Positions 1 through 9,933 are shown, counted from the stretch's first letter. The stretch: DNA of 64,000 nt from Robiginitomaculum sp. (GCA_021776525.1 JAJFFT010000004.1:928696-992695); one strand, 5' to 3'. The notes: generated from the letters alone by a model not told the origin. Made by a program: numbers and translations.

Positions 1-840
1 CTGGAAAAGGCCATTGCAGTGGCAGAGCAGCAAAACTGGTTGGGCGCAGACATTCAGGGCAGCGGTAAAGCCTTTGAAATCAGTGTTTTCTTCGGTGCGG
101 GCTCTTATGTCTGCGGCGAGGAAACCGCGCTTTTGGAAAGCCTGGAAGGTAAACGCGGCATTGTCCGTTCAAAACCGCCTATCCCTGCATTAGAAGGCCT
201 GAATGGCCAACCGACGGTGATCAATAATGTCATCACCTTGTGCGCTGTGCCGGACATTCTGGTCAAGGGCGGGGCCTGGCATGCGATGCTGGGCGTTGGG
301 CGGTCCACCGGCACCATGACCTTCCAACTGGCCGGAGATGTTAAATATGGTGGCCTAATTGAGGTGCCTTTCGGACTGTCTCTATCTGAGCTGATTTATG
401 GCTTTGGAGGTGGTACCCGCTCTGGTCTTGCGGTTAAGGCGGTGCAAGTGGGGGGGCCTTTGGGAGCGTATCTTCCCCCTGAACAGTTTGATACACCAAT
501 GGATTACGAAGCTTTTGCAGCCATCGGTGCCGGAATTGGCCACGGGGGCATTGTGGTCTTTAACGAAAACACAAATATGAGGGCGCTGGCCCGTTATGCC
601 TTCGCCTTTTGCGCCCATGAAAGTTGCGGAAAATGCACGCCGTGCCGCATCGGATCCATGCGTGGCAAAGAGTTACTGGCCGCAGATCATCCCGACCTTG
701 AACTGGTGCATGACCTTTGTGAGGTCATGGTGGAGGGATCGGCCTGTGCCATGGGGGCTATGACGCCGATCCCGGTGCAATCGGCGATTGCACATTTCCC
801 GGACGAATTTGGCACACGTACAGCACAGGCGGCGGAGTAA
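1..840 (+). CDS. fdsB: NAD-dependent formate dehydrogenase beta subunit, 5' end cut off
   Basis: Subunit that passes electrons from the molybdenum alpha subunit through FMN and a [4Fe-4S] cluster to NAD+; cytoplasmic. The reading frame is open from the first base, so only the C-terminal 279 residues are present. A NuoF-type flavin/NADH signature (GAGSYVCGEETAL) lies near nt 97-135, and the cluster motif ESCGKCTPCR at 619-648 is followed by the fourth cysteine in GSACAMG. The next gene is a formate dehydrogenase alpha subunit 5 bp downstream, which favours FdsB over respiratory NuoF. An fdsG gene would be expected just outside the window. The GTG at 19 is an internal codon, not the start. Confidence 0.93.
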   Translation: MEKAIAVAEQQNWLGADIQGSGKAFEISVFFGAGSYVCGEETALLESLEGKRGIVRSKPPIPALEGLNGQPTVINNVITLCAVPDILVKGGAWHAMLGVGRSTGTMTFQLAGDVKYGGLIEVPFGLSLSELIYGFGGGTRSGLAVKAVQVGGPLGAYLPPEQFDTPMDYEAFAAIGAGIGHGGIVVFNENTNMRALARYAFAFCAHESCGKCTPCRIGSMRGKELLAADHPDLELVHDLCEVMVEGSACAMGAMTPIPVQSAIAHFPDEFGTRTAQAAE

Positions 841-845
841 AGGTC

Positions 846-3674
846 ATGGGAGATCTGAAATCACAGGACCTTGGTACGCCGTATTCGTCTTCAAAAAATG
901 ACGTCCAATTGACCATTGATGGCAGTGAAGTTTGTGTGCCTGAAGGTACATCCATATTGCGGGCTGCACGGCTGACCGGGTCAGATATCCCCAGTCTGTG
1001 TGCCACCCAGAGCCTGAAATCCCTTGGGTCTTGTCGTCTGTGTCTGGTGGAAATTGACGGGCGCAAAGGCACACCGTCTTCGTGCACAACACCAGTGGCA
1101 CAAGATATGGTGGTGCATACTGAAACGCCGCACCTGAACCGGATTCGCAAAGGCGTGATGGAGCTTTATATCTCGGACCATCCGTTGGATTGTCTGACCT
1201 GCGCCACCAATGGCGATTGCGAATTACAGGACATGGCGGGCCGTGTGGGTCTGCGGGATGTGCGTTTTGGTCTTGAGGGCGATAACCATCTGGACGCCCA
1301 AAAAGACGAGAGCAACCCGTATTTCACCTTTGATCCGGCCAAATGTATTGTCTGCGCCCGCTGTGTGCGTGCTTGTGACGAAGTGCAGGGGACATTGGCC
1401 CTGACACTGGATGGGCGCGGTTTTGACACGGTGGTCAGCGCCGGCGGAACGGATTTCTTTGACAGCGAATGTGTGTCCTGTGGGGCCTGTGTGCAGGCCT
1501 GTCCGACCGCGACATTGATGGAAAAATCCGTGATTGATCTGGGTCTGCCGGACAGGGTGGTCAAGACCACGTGTGCTTATTGCGGGGTGGGGTGCTCGTT
1601 TCGAGCCGAAATGAAGGGTAACACGCTGGTGCGTATGGTGCCCGACGAAGACGGCAAGGCCAATCACGGCCACTCCTGTGTCAAGGGCCGCTTTGCCTGG
1701 GGCTATGCCACTCACCCGGACCGCAAAACCAGACCGATGATCCGCGACCATATCACGGACGACTGGCGCGAAGTTAGTTGGGATGAGGCCTTTGCCTTTG
1801 CCGCCGGGCGTATGCTGGCCATCAAAGACAAATATGGCCCCGGAGCCATTGGCGGCATCACGTCATCGCGTTGCACAAATGAAGAGGTCTGGTTGGTTCA
1901 AAAAATGATCCGCGCCGCCTTTGGGGGCAATAATGTCGATACTTGCGCACGGGTGTGCCATTCGCCCACTGGCTATGGTTTGAAGCAAACCTTTGGCGAA
2001 AGTGCCGGCACCCAGAATTTTGACAGCGTGCGTCAGGCCGATGTGATTATGGTTGTTGGGGCCAATCCCACCGAAGCCCACCCGGTATTTGGCTCGGCCA
2101 TGAAAAAGCGCCTGCGCGAGGGGGCAAAACTGATTGTGCTGGACCCGCGTAAGATTGAGCTGGTCAGCGCACCGCACATTCGTGCTGATTATCATTTGCC
2201 GCTGAAACCCGGCACCAATGTGTCGATGATCAATGCCTTTGCCCATGTGATTGTTACCGAAAACCTGTTGGATGAGGCCTTTGTCGCAGAGCGTTGCGAC
2301 ACAGCATCTTTCAAAGACTGGTGTGCTTTTGCGGCGCAAAGTGAAAATACACCTGAGGCCGTGGCCGACATTACTGGCGTAACGGCCAAAGACATCCGCG
2401 CCGCCGCTCGTCTTTATGCCAGCGGCCCCAACAGCGCCATTTACTATGGACTGGGCGTGACCGAGCACAGCCAAGGCTCGACCATGGTAATGGGCATGGC
2501 CAATCTTGCCATGGCGAGCGGTAATATCGGTCGCGCGGGCGTTGGTGTGAATCCGATGCGCGGCCAGAACAATGTGCAAGGTTCATGCGATATGGGTTCA
2601 TTCCCGCACGAATTTGCCGGATACCGTCCGGTCACAGATGATGTAACGCGGGCCAAATTTGAAAACGAATGGGGCGTTACATTGGACGGCACCCCGGGCT
2701 TGCGCATACCCAACATGTTGGACGAAGCCTGCGCCGGAAAATTCAAGGGTCTGTATATTCAGGGCGAGGACATTGCCCAAAGTGATCCCAATACCTTGCA
2801 TGTCGAGGCGGCATTGCGCGCTATGGACTGTATCATTGTGCAGGATTTATTTTTGAACGAGACGGCGCGTTTTGCTCATGTGTTCCTGCCGGGCACGTCA
2901 TTTTTGGAAAAAGACGGCACTTTCATCAATGCCGAACGGCGGATCAACCGGGTGCGCCCGGTCATGCCGTCACCAACGGGCATGGCCGAATGGCAGGCTA
3001 CGGCGGGGCTAAGCGGGGCTATGGGATATCCCATGGACTATGATGATGCCTCGCAGATCATGGACGAAATTGCACGCCTATCCCCGACCATGAGCAAAGT
3101 CAGCTTTGCAATGCTGGACCAAAAAGGCTCGGTGCAATGGCCATGCACAAAGGACGCGCCGGACGGTACGCCGATCATGCACGAGGGCGAGTTTGTACGG
3201 GGCAAGGGACTGTTCGTACTGACCGAATTCACCCCGACCACAGAGCGCGCCAACCGCAAATTCCCACTTCTGTTGACCACAGGGCGATTGCTCAGCCAGT
3301 ATAATGTTGGCCAACAGACCCGGCGCACGGAAAATTCGCGCTGGGCAGAGGAAGATGTGTTGGAAATTCATGAATCCGATGCACAAATGCGCGGCGTACG
3401 CACGGGTGATTTGGTGTCTATTCAATCGCGCAAGGGTGAAACTACATTGCGTGCGCGAATATCGACACGGGTCCAGCCGGGCGTGGTTTATACCACGTTT
3501 CACCATCCGCTTTCCGGCTCAAACGTGATCACCACTGAATTGTCTGATTGGGCAACAAGCTGTCCAGAATACAAGGTTACAGCCGTTCAGGTGCATCCGG
3601 CTAATCACCTCTCTGATTGGCAGAATGAGCACAAAAAAGAACCCGGTCCGGTCATTATCAGCACAGCGGAATAA
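846..3674 (+). CDS. fdsA: NAD-dependent formate dehydrogenase alpha subunit (Mo-bis-MGD)
   Basis: Catalytic subunit of 942 aa oxidising formate to CO2. Domains in order: [2Fe-2S] ferredoxin fold (C52, C63, C66, C80); His/Cys3 cluster (H112, C116, C119, C125); two [4Fe-4S] ferredoxin motifs (C167/170/173/177 and C209/212/215/219); the molybdopterin domain's own cluster (C243, C246, C250, C278); and the bis-MGD domain, ending in a molydopterin dinucleotide-binding region. The metal ligand is cysteine (RVC371HSP), not selenocysteine. Length fits soluble FdsA enzymes (about 950 aa). A GGAGTAAAGG ribosome site precedes the ATG, and the gene follows fdsB by 5 bp and precedes fdhD by 5 bp, so this is one operon. 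Confidence 0.95.
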   Translation: MGDLKSQDLGTPYSSSKNDVQLTIDGSEVCVPEGTSILRAARLTGSDIPSLCATQSLKSLGSCRLCLVEIDGRKGTPSSCTTPVAQDMVVHTETPHLNRIRKGVMELYISDHPLDCLTCATNGDCELQDMAGRVGLRDVRFGLEGDNHLDAQKDESNPYFTFDPAKCIVCARCVRACDEVQGTLALTLDGRGFDTVVSAGGTDFFDSECVSCGACVQACPTATLMEKSVIDLGLPDRVVKTTCAYCGVGCSFRAEMKGNTLVRMVPDEDGKANHGHSCVKGRFAWGYATHPDRKTRPMIRDHITDDWREVSWDEAFAFAAGRMLAIKDKYGPGAIGGITSSRCTNEEVWLVQKMIRAAFGGNNVDTCARVCHSPTGYGLKQTFGESAGTQNFDSVRQADVIMVVGANPTEAHPVFGSAMKKRLREGAKLIVLDPRKIELVSAPHIRADYHLPLKPGTNVSMINAFAHVIVTENLLDEAFVAERCDTASFKDWCAFAAQSENTPEAVADITGVTAKDIRAAARLYASGPNSAIYYGLGVTEHSQGSTMVMGMANLAMASGNIGRAGVGVNPMRGQNNVQGSCDMGSFPHEFAGYRPVTDDVTRAKFENEWGVTLDGTPGLRIPNMLDEACAGKFKGLYIQGEDIAQSDPNTLHVEAALRAMDCIIVQDLFLNETARFAHVFLPGTSFLEKDGTFINAERRINRVRPVMPSPTGMAEWQATAGLSGAMGYPMDYDDASQIMDEIARLSPTMSKVSFAMLDQKGSVQWPCTKDAPDGTPIMHEGEFVRGKGLFVLTEFTPTTERANRKFPLLLTTGRLLSQYNVGQQTRRTENSRWAEEDVLEIHESDAQMRGVRTGDLVSIQSRKGETTLRARISTRVQPGVVYTTFHHPLSGSNVITTELSDWATSCPEYKVTAVQVHPANHLSDWQNEHKKEPGPVIISTAE

Positions 3675-3679
3675 CCAAC

Positions 3680-4492
3680 ATGACCGCGCGTGATGCAAAC
3701 CAGATTGTCAATGCAATTCGTCTTGGCCCGAATGGGCAAGAGACGCTGCAATGGTGTGCACCAACGGAGGTTCCCATCGGCATGGTTTATAATAAGACCC
3801 CTCATGCGGTGATGATGGCGACGCCGGAGGACTTGCACGATTTTGCAATTGGTTATGCGCTGGCCGAAGGGGTAATCAACCATGCAAACGAGATTGAGGA
3901 CGTCATTGTCCTTGAGTTGGAAAACGGCATAGAGTTGCATATACAGATTCCGCAAAATCGCATGGAGAGGCTGGAACTTCATGGTCAAAGGCGGGCACAC
4001 TTTGGCCGTGCCGGATGCGGTCTGTGCGGTGTGGACCGTCTGGAAGACGCTATACGACCTTTACCCAAATTACCGGATACGTCTTTGCGGCTGGCTTATC
4101 AAATGGCTGGCCATGCCGCACAAAAGCTGGCCGACCTGCAACCACTGCGCCGCAAAAACAAGAGTGTGCATGGAGCAGCTTGGGTCAATGCCGATGGTGA
4201 TATCGCAATGGTTCGCGAAGATATTGGCCGCCACAATGCGCTTGATAAAATGATCGGGGCCTGTGCGGTCAAGAGCACCTCGTTTGATGAGGGGTTTGCA
4301 CTTCTGTCCAGTCGTTGCACGTTTGAGCTGGCCCAAAAGTGCGCTCTGGCAGGGATATCTGCACTGTTGACGTTATCAGCGCCTTCGGCCAGTGCCATAG
4401 AAACAGCTAAGCGCGCTAACCTGAGTTTGGCGTCCTGGGATCGCCGCAGCGGTACGCTCGTGGTCTTTACCGGTAACATATGGACGACCTGA
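3680..4492 (+). CDS. fdhD: Formate dehydrogenase accessory sulfurtransferase FdhD
   Basis: FdhD (called FdsC in Fds systems) delivers sulfur from a cysteine desulfurase to the Mo-bis-MGD cofactor before insertion in formate dehydrogenase. The 270-residue protein shows the family's catalytic CxxC loop (GCGLCGVD, around residues 112-118) and the conserved region around ALLSSRCTFELAQKCALAGI near the C-terminus. It lies 5 bp after fdsA in the same operon. No fdsD-like gene follows; the next 77 bp hold only an 18-codon open frame. Clear family member. Confidence 0.93.
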   Translation: MTARDANQIVNAIRLGPNGQETLQWCAPTEVPIGMVYNKTPHAVMMATPEDLHDFAIGYALAEGVINHANEIEDVIVLELENGIELHIQIPQNRMERLELHGQRRAHFGRAGCGLCGVDRLEDAIRPLPKLPDTSLRLAYQMAGHAAQKLADLQPLRRKNKSVHGAAWVNADGDIAMVREDIGRHNALDKMIGACAVKSTSFDEGFALLSSRCTFELAQKCALAGISALLTLSAPSASAIETAKRANLSLASWDRRSGTLVVFTGNIWTT

Positions 4493-4569
4493 ACGATTTG
4501 GCCTTATCGGCTCTTGAAATTTGTGCTCATTCATGAACTTCTGCACGTCTGTTATTGAGTGAGCAAACT

Positions 4570-6927
4570 ATGACCCTTCCCAAAACCGGGCACCTGTCCG
4601 CCAAAAAACAGAACATCGTGAAAACGGTCAATGACCACCTCTATCCCGGGCGCATAAAGCGGATGTTTGAAGGCGGCATAGACTTTATCCCGGGTCGGCG
4701 CGAAGGCTATCAATATTGGGACGTGGACGGGCACAATGTGTTTGATCTGCATTTAAACGGCGGCACGTTTAACCTGGGGCATCGTAATCCAGACCTGATC
4801 GCCGTCCTGAAAAAAGCACTCAAGGACTGGGATATTGGCAATCACCATTTTCCCTCCGAACCCAAGGCAAAATTAGCCAAAGCCCTGATTGCGGCTACGC
4901 CCGGCGATATGCGTTATGTGGTTCTGACCCCCAGTGGCAGCGAGGCCAATGATATAGCCATCAAATCAGCTCGTTTTGCCACGGGACGGCGTAAAATTGT
5001 GGCTCTGGATGCAGGCTATCATGGGCGCACTGGCCTATCTGGTGCCGCAGGTGATGACGAAACGGCCCGGTTTTTCTACAGTCATAACCCGGACGAGTTT
5101 ATCAAGGTTCCTTTTAATGACCTGGATGCCATGGAACAGGCATTGCAGGGCCGCGACGTGGCGTTGGTGATGATGGAGCCTATTCCCGCCACCTGTGGCT
5201 TCCCGCTTCCAGAGGACGACTATCTGCCGGGTGTAAAGGCGCTTTGTGAAACCTATGGCACCCTGTTTCTGGCCGATGAAGTGCAAACGGGCCTGGGTCG
5301 TACCGGACATCGCTGGGCGGTTGAGGCCTGGGGCGTTGAGCCAGACATGCTGGTTACTGGCAAAGGGTTGTCGGGCGGTTTATACCCGATGGCGGCACTG
5401 GTGATGAGTGAACAAGCCGGCGGCTGGCTGGTCGAGAATGGCTGGGGGCATGTATCCACATTCGGTGGCTCTGATGTGGGTTGTTGTGTGGCCATTGAGG
5501 CCCTGCGCATAAGCCTTTCTGATGAAACATTGCACAATGTAGGTGTCCAGGCCGAATATTTACGTGACGGTCTGGATCGCCTTAAACCGCGTTTTCCGTT
5601 CTTTACCGGCATTCGCCAAAAAGGACTGGTGATGGGTCTGCAATTCAGCGATAGCACCATGGCCTATGGCATGATGCGGGCGCTTTATGAAAATGGCATT
5701 TGGGCAATTGCCGCCGGGTTTGACGATACCACATTGCAATTTAAACCTGGCTTGCTGGTCGATCGGGCCTATTGCGATGAGGTGTTGGTACGTTTTGAAA
5801 ACGCTTGTATCTGGCTGGTCAATAATCTTGGTGACCTGATCACTGGCGGCACACCAGATGCTGATGATCCAGAGGTGCAGTCTGCACAGGCGCTGGCGCA
5901 AAAGGCACTGGAACAATGGGGGCTGGAAAAAGCCGATATAAAATTGCTGAAACACCGCGAAAACACGGTGTTTATGATCACAGATACCAAAGGTGTGCAC
6001 ACCGCTTTGCGTGTGCACCGGGCCGGATATCACACCGATGAGGCTTTGCAGTCCGAGCTTATGTGGATGGAGGCTTTGCGTGCGGATGGGATTGAAACCC
6101 CGGCCGTGATCCCGACGCGGGACGGTAAAATGCTGATCACCGTCGCCCATAAAGCCGTGTCTGAGCCACGCCAGTGCAGCATGTTGTCCTGGGTCGATGG
6201 ACAGGCTTTTGATGATCTGGGCCGCGTGGAAAGAGGCGTCAAAAATGAACTGATCGAGCGTTATACCCGGTTGGGGGAACTGGCCGGCAAACTGCATAAT
6301 CAGGCCGAGCAATGGGAACCGCCAGATGGTTTTACCCGCCATGCATGGGATGATGAAGGCTTGTTGGGCGATCACCCCTTATGGGGACGGTTTTGGGAGC
6401 ACCCGGTTCTGACCGATCAGCAAAAAGACCAGATACAAAAGGCGCGGCTGGTTCTGCAAGGATTGCTAAAAGAAATTGGTAAAGGCAAGGATTGCTATGG
6501 TCTGATCCATGCGGATTTTCTGCCAGAAAATATTCTGGTCGAAAATGGCAAACTGAACCTTATTGATTTTGACGATAGCGGCTATGGCTGGCATCTTTTT
6601 GAGATGGCGACGTCGCTTTTTCCGCAAGCTGATCAGCCGTTTTTTGACGACCTGGTTGCGGCCTATGTCAGTGGGTATCGTACCCAGCACGCCTTTTCCG
6701 AAGACCATCTGGAGCTGTTGCCAGCATTTATCATGATCCGTGCCTTTACGTATCTGGGCTGGCTGAAAAGCCGTCAGGGCAGCATGCAGAACGCTGATCG
6801 TATTGCCCAGAAACTGGGCGAAGTGCTGAGCGAATATATTCCGGAACTGATGCAGGAATTGACCAAACCGCAACGCATTGGTGTCGAAATTCTGCATTTC
6901 ATCAATAAACTCAAAACACTATCATGA
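4570..6927 (+). CDS. Class III aminotransferase fused to an APH-type phosphotransferase
   Basis: Two-domain cytoplasmic protein of 785 aa counted from ATG 4570; a TTG at 4555 is an in-frame alternative with no better ribosome site. Residues about 1-425 are a fold-I PLP aminotransferase: PSGSEANDIA, LFLADEVQTGLGRTG and the PLP lysine K265 in TGKGLSGG. Residues about 440-780 are an aminoglycoside phosphotransferase-like kinase with the catalytic loop H647-A-D-F-L-P-E-N654 and the metal motif IDFDD (D666). Related proteins, including mammalian phosphoethanolamine phospho-lyase and bacterial APH-peptidase-aminotransferase fusions, act on phosphorylated amino compounds. I infer a kinase/PLP pair acting in sequence on an amino alcohol; the substrate is unknown. 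The secernin-like gene follows by 15 bp. Confidence 0.85.
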   Translation: MTLPKTGHLSAKKQNIVKTVNDHLYPGRIKRMFEGGIDFIPGRREGYQYWDVDGHNVFDLHLNGGTFNLGHRNPDLIAVLKKALKDWDIGNHHFPSEPKAKLAKALIAATPGDMRYVVLTPSGSEANDIAIKSARFATGRRKIVALDAGYHGRTGLSGAAGDDETARFFYSHNPDEFIKVPFNDLDAMEQALQGRDVALVMMEPIPATCGFPLPEDDYLPGVKALCETYGTLFLADEVQTGLGRTGHRWAVEAWGVEPDMLVTGKGLSGGLYPMAALVMSEQAGGWLVENGWGHVSTFGGSDVGCCVAIEALRISLSDETLHNVGVQAEYLRDGLDRLKPRFPFFTGIRQKGLVMGLQFSDSTMAYGMMRALYENGIWAIAAGFDDTTLQFKPGLLVDRAYCDEVLVRFENACIWLVNNLGDLITGGTPDADDPEVQSAQALAQKALEQWGLEKADIKLLKHRENTVFMITDTKGVHTALRVHRAGYHTDEALQSELMWMEALRADGIETPAVIPTRDGKMLITVAHKAVSEPRQCSMLSWVDGQAFDDLGRVERGVKNELIERYTRLGELAGKLHNQAEQWEPPDGFTRHAWDDEGLLGDHPLWGRFWEHPVLTDQQKDQIQKARLVLQGLLKEIGKGKDCYGLIHADFLPENILVENGKLNLIDFDDSGYGWHLFEMATSLFPQADQPFFDDLVAAYVSGYRTQHAFSEDHLELLPAFIMIRAFTYLGWLKSRQGSMQNADRIAQKLGEVLSEYIPELMQELTKPQRIGVEILHFINKLKTLS

Positions 6928-6942
6928 GGGTCGTTTCTCGTC

Positions 6943-8193
6943 ATGTGTGATACACAGGTTATTTTGCAAAACGGTGCAACGTATTTTGCCAAGAATAGCG
7001 ACCGCGAAGCCAGCGAGCCGCAGGTCATTGTGCGTCTGGCCGCTGTTCAGAATGACCCGGCCACTATCGTGCAAACCACCTATATCCCGGTTACACAGGT
7101 GCCAGACCGCTATGGTGTGATCCTCTCCAAACCGGTCTGGATTTGGGGCGCCGAAATTGGCGTCAATGATCAGGGCGTGGTGATCGGTAATGAAGCCGTG
7201 TTTACACGTCAGGTTCGCAAAGCCGGACAGGCTTTGCTGGGCATGGACCTGTTGCGCCTGGGGCTAGAGCGAGGGCAAACGGCACCGGAGGCCCTGCACG
7301 CCATTACCAGTCTGTTGGAGGAATACGGGCAGGGCGGCCCGGCCGGGTTTCGCGACAAGGCCTTTCGGTATGACAACAGTTTTATTATTGCAGATGCGCG
7401 CGAGGCCTGGATTTTGGAAACCGCGGGCAAAAGCTGGGCCGCTAAAAAAGTTAAGACCTATGGCGCCATATCAAATCGGCTCAGCATTGGTGCCCCGCAC
7501 GACCTTGCCAGTAACGACATTGGCGAGGCAGATTTTGCCAAAACTCACGATACACGGTTTATGGCCTTTATGGGCAAAGCTTATGCGCGTCAAAAACTGA
7601 GTCTAAGCTGCTTGCACGATCTTGAGCGCAAAGAAAGCGCATCGCTGGCTATGATGGCGCGCAATCTGCGAAGCCACCAAAATGATCGGGCGCGTTTTGC
7701 CAGCCACGGTAATGACGATGTGTGTATGCACGCCGGTGGGTTGACCCGGCCTAGTCAGAGCACCGGATCGATGATCGTGAAAATACAAGCCAGCAAAGCT
7801 CCACAGGTGATGGTTACCGGTACGTCTGCGCCATGTTTGTCACTGTTCAAGCCCATTGATTTTGACAGCACACAGCCCTTTTTTGCGTTTCAGGATGGCG
7901 ATCAGATGGCAGATCAAAATCTATGGCATGAGAACGAATGGGTGCACCGTCGGGCACTGTTTGATCGCGGTTTTGCCGATGAATTGTGCACCTCACGTGA
8001 TGAGGTTGAAACCCGCATGATGGCCGTGTTTGAACATAATTTACCAATGAATGCGGCCCATGAACTGGCGGCGGACTGGCATAGGCAATGGCAGGCAAAG
8101 GCGCGGGAACAAGTGCCTGATCTATCCCGGTTTTCTGCTTATGGTCGGTATTGGCGCAAAATGAATGCGCTGGATGGGATTAACTGGCCTTGA
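6943..8193 (+). CDS. Secernin-like C69-family hydrolase
   Basis: Protein of 416 aa with the N-terminal signature of the secernin/C69 dipeptidase group, an Ntn-hydrolase fold in which Cys2 (MCDTQV) becomes the N-terminal nucleophile after methionine removal. The following conserved stretch (YFAKNSDREASEPQ) matches the substrate-site segment of the family. No signal peptide, so cytoplasmic. It lies 15 bp after the aminotransferase-kinase gene and probably shares its transcript, so its amide substrate may belong to the same unknown pathway. Its 3' end overlaps the convergent SDR gene by 14 bp. Peptidase activity is not proven for most bacterial members. Confidence 0.85.
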   Translation: MCDTQVILQNGATYFAKNSDREASEPQVIVRLAAVQNDPATIVQTTYIPVTQVPDRYGVILSKPVWIWGAEIGVNDQGVVIGNEAVFTRQVRKAGQALLGMDLLRLGLERGQTAPEALHAITSLLEEYGQGGPAGFRDKAFRYDNSFIIADAREAWILETAGKSWAAKKVKTYGAISNRLSIGAPHDLASNDIGEADFAKTHDTRFMAFMGKAYARQKLSLSCLHDLERKESASLAMMARNLRSHQNDRARFASHGNDDVCMHAGGLTRPSQSTGSMIVKIQASKAPQVMVTGTSAPCLSLFKPIDFDSTQPFFAFQDGDQMADQNLWHENEWVHRRALFDRGFADELCTSRDEVETRMMAVFEHNLPMNAAHELAADWHRQWQAKAREQVPDLSRFSAYGRYWRKMNALDGINWP

Positions 8194-8968
8194 TCCGTTT
8201 GGTGCTTAGGCGTTCCAACCATGAAGGGGACAGGCGTGAAAGCAGATGCGCCAAACGTGCGCCCTTTGCGACAGGCAGGAAATCCCGGCGGCGCATGGCC
8301 GCAATAACAATGCGATTTGCCGCCTCATCCGCTGAAATTGCGCCCTTGGCTTCGGCTCTTTGGTGGGTCGCTTTTTTGCCGCTGCCGCCCAGGGCATTGC
8401 TGCCGATCTGTGTCTCCACATAAGACGGGCAGACGATTAAAACGCCAAGACCCCGGTGGCGGTTTTCGGTGCGCAAGGTTTCAAAAAAACCGCGTATGGC
8501 ATATTTGCTGGCGGCGTAGCCAGAACGCATTGGCAGCGGACAAAAACCAGCCACACTCGACATGGCAATAAACTGCCCTTTGGTCTTCAAAAGCTCCGGC
8601 AAGGCTGCTTTGGCAATGTTCACCGCCCCAAAAAAATTGACCTCCATGACTTTGCGGATAACGGACAGGTCTGTGTCTTCAAAAAAACTGAGATGGGTCA
8701 GGCCGGCATTGGCAACGACCACGTCAATATGCCCAAAATGTGCCAATGCCTCTTCGACCGCATGGGCGCAATCGGTTGGTTCAGTGACGTCGCAGGGACA
8801 GACCAGAACATTGGCCCCCAGATTGCGACAAGCATTTGCAACACTGTTGGCTCCGGCCTCATCAATATCCAGCAAGGCCAGATCATGCCTGAGGGCAGCA
8901 TATTGTCTGGCCAGTGCAGCCCCAATGCCACTGCCGCCGCCGGTGATGACCACGGTTTTTGCGCTCAT
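8180..8968 (-). CDS. Short-chain dehydrogenase/reductase
   Basis: Classical SDR of 262 aa. The Rossmann glycine motif TGGGSGIG is at residues 9-16, NAG at 87-89, the catalytic serine in SSVAG (137-138) and YAASK at 151-155. It is probably NAD(P)-dependent and cytoplasmic, acting on an unknown alcohol or ketone. The ATG overlaps the stop of the upstream epimerase gene by 4 bp (ATGA), so it is the last gene of the TetR-controlled operon. The C-terminus (RLSPSWLERLSTKRIKAS) is basic, as in SDRs that act on lipid-like substrates. Confidence 0.9.
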   Translation of the reverse strand: MSAKTVVITGGGSGIGAALARQYAALRHDLALLDIDEAGANSVANACRNLGANVLVCPCDVTEPTDCAHAVEEALAHFGHIDVVVANAGLTHLSFFEDTDLSVIRKVMEVNFFGAVNIAKAALPELLKTKGQFIAMSSVAGFCPLPMRSGYAASKYAIRGFFETLRTENRHRGLGVLIVCPSYVETQIGSNALGGSGKKATHQRAEAKGAISADEAANRIVIAAMRRRDFLPVAKGARLAHLLSRLSPSWLERLSTKRIKAS

Positions 8969-9933
8969 GTTGATGCCTCACTTTTCCTGTAACATTCAAA
9001 AACCTCAGCCGTGGTCATGGTCGGCTGAAAGCCGAATTCAGACTTCAACGCGTCATTGGCCAGAACCGGTCGATAACGTAAAAAATCAACGCCCTCAGGG
9101 CCGCGTGTCGATAGTTTTAGAGCTTTGAGAACCTTGAGAATGAATTTCAATACCCCGGCCGGGAGCGGCAGATAAGGCTTGCCGATACGCCGGGCAACCT
9201 CGCACAGGGGTAAGGCGCCATCCCCGGCAAGATTGTAAATGCCGCTTTTGCGTTCCAGTATCCCTTTGACGATGATCGCCGCCACATCATCAACTAATAT
9301 CATCACAAACGGGATGTCTGACCCTGAAATGCCGACAACCACAGGGCCTTCAAAAACCGCACTGACCGGGCTATGCACACGAGGACCAAGTATGGTTCCG
9401 GGCCGTAAGATCAACTGGCTCAATTGTGGGGCTGTGCGGCGGTATTCAGCCAACATTTCCTCGACCAGGCGCTTGTGATGCGCATAGGCAAACTCTTCAT
9501 TGCCCCGAAGGGTGTCGCCCTCGCGCAAGGGAACAGGGTTCGACGCGTGATAGCCATAGGCCGCACCACTGGACAAGCAGATCACCTGTTGCACTTTGGC
9601 GGCAATTGATGCCTCGATGATATTGCGGCTGCCTAAGACATCGACGCGATATTCCATATCCCGCGAGCTATCATTACCTGGTGAAACAATAGCGGCCAGA
9701 TGAACCACACTGGTGATCGCATATTGGCGGAATAGTGTTTTAATGTCTGGATCGCATATATCGCCAACCACATATTCAATATCGCCAATCTGGTTGCCAA
9801 TATTGGTCTTGTGAATGTCCAGCGCAACAATCTTGCCAAAGCGATCTCTCTGCTTTGACATGGCTTGCAGCACCTTTGTGCCCACCAGACCGCCAGCGCC
9901 GGTGATCAGGACATTCGGCTTTTGTGCAGACAT
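8965..9933 (-). CDS. NAD-dependent epimerase/dehydratase family protein
   Basis: Extended SDR of 322 aa. An N-terminal dinucleotide fold carries TGAGGLVG at about residues 11-18, followed by VVHLAA and the active-site region with AYGYH and the YAHHK tetrad near residue 150. The C-terminal domain fits sugar or 3-hydroxysteroid dehydrogenase relatives; the substrate is not evident. The gene lies 6 bp after the ThDP enzyme gene and overlaps the SDR by 4 bp, so all are co-transcribed. An epimerase, an SDR and a ThDP enzyme together suggest catabolism of a hydroxylated or keto compound. Confidence 0.87.
   Translation of the reverse strand: MSAQKPNVLITGAGGLVGTKVLQAMSKQRDRFGKIVALDIHKTNIGNQIGDIEYVVGDICDPDIKTLFRQYAITSVVHLAAIVSPGNDSSRDMEYRVDVLGSRNIIEASIAAKVQQVICLSSGAAYGYHASNPVPLREGDTLRGNEEFAYAHHKRLVEEMLAEYRRTAPQLSQLILRPGTILGPRVHSPVSAVFEGPVVVGISGSDIPFVMILVDDVAAIIVKGILERKSGIYNLAGDGALPLCEVARRIGKPYLPLPAGVLKFILKVLKALKLSTRGPEGVDFLRYRPVLANDALKSEFGFQPTMTTAEVFECYRKSEAST

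Noticed and set aside
846..3674. Selenocysteine-containing formate dehydrogenase
   Set aside because: The frame has no internal TGA and the metal ligand position is cysteine 371.
4480..4536. Short frame after fdhD as fdsD
   Set aside because: It encodes only 18 residues and shows no similarity to the roughly 70-residue FdsD.
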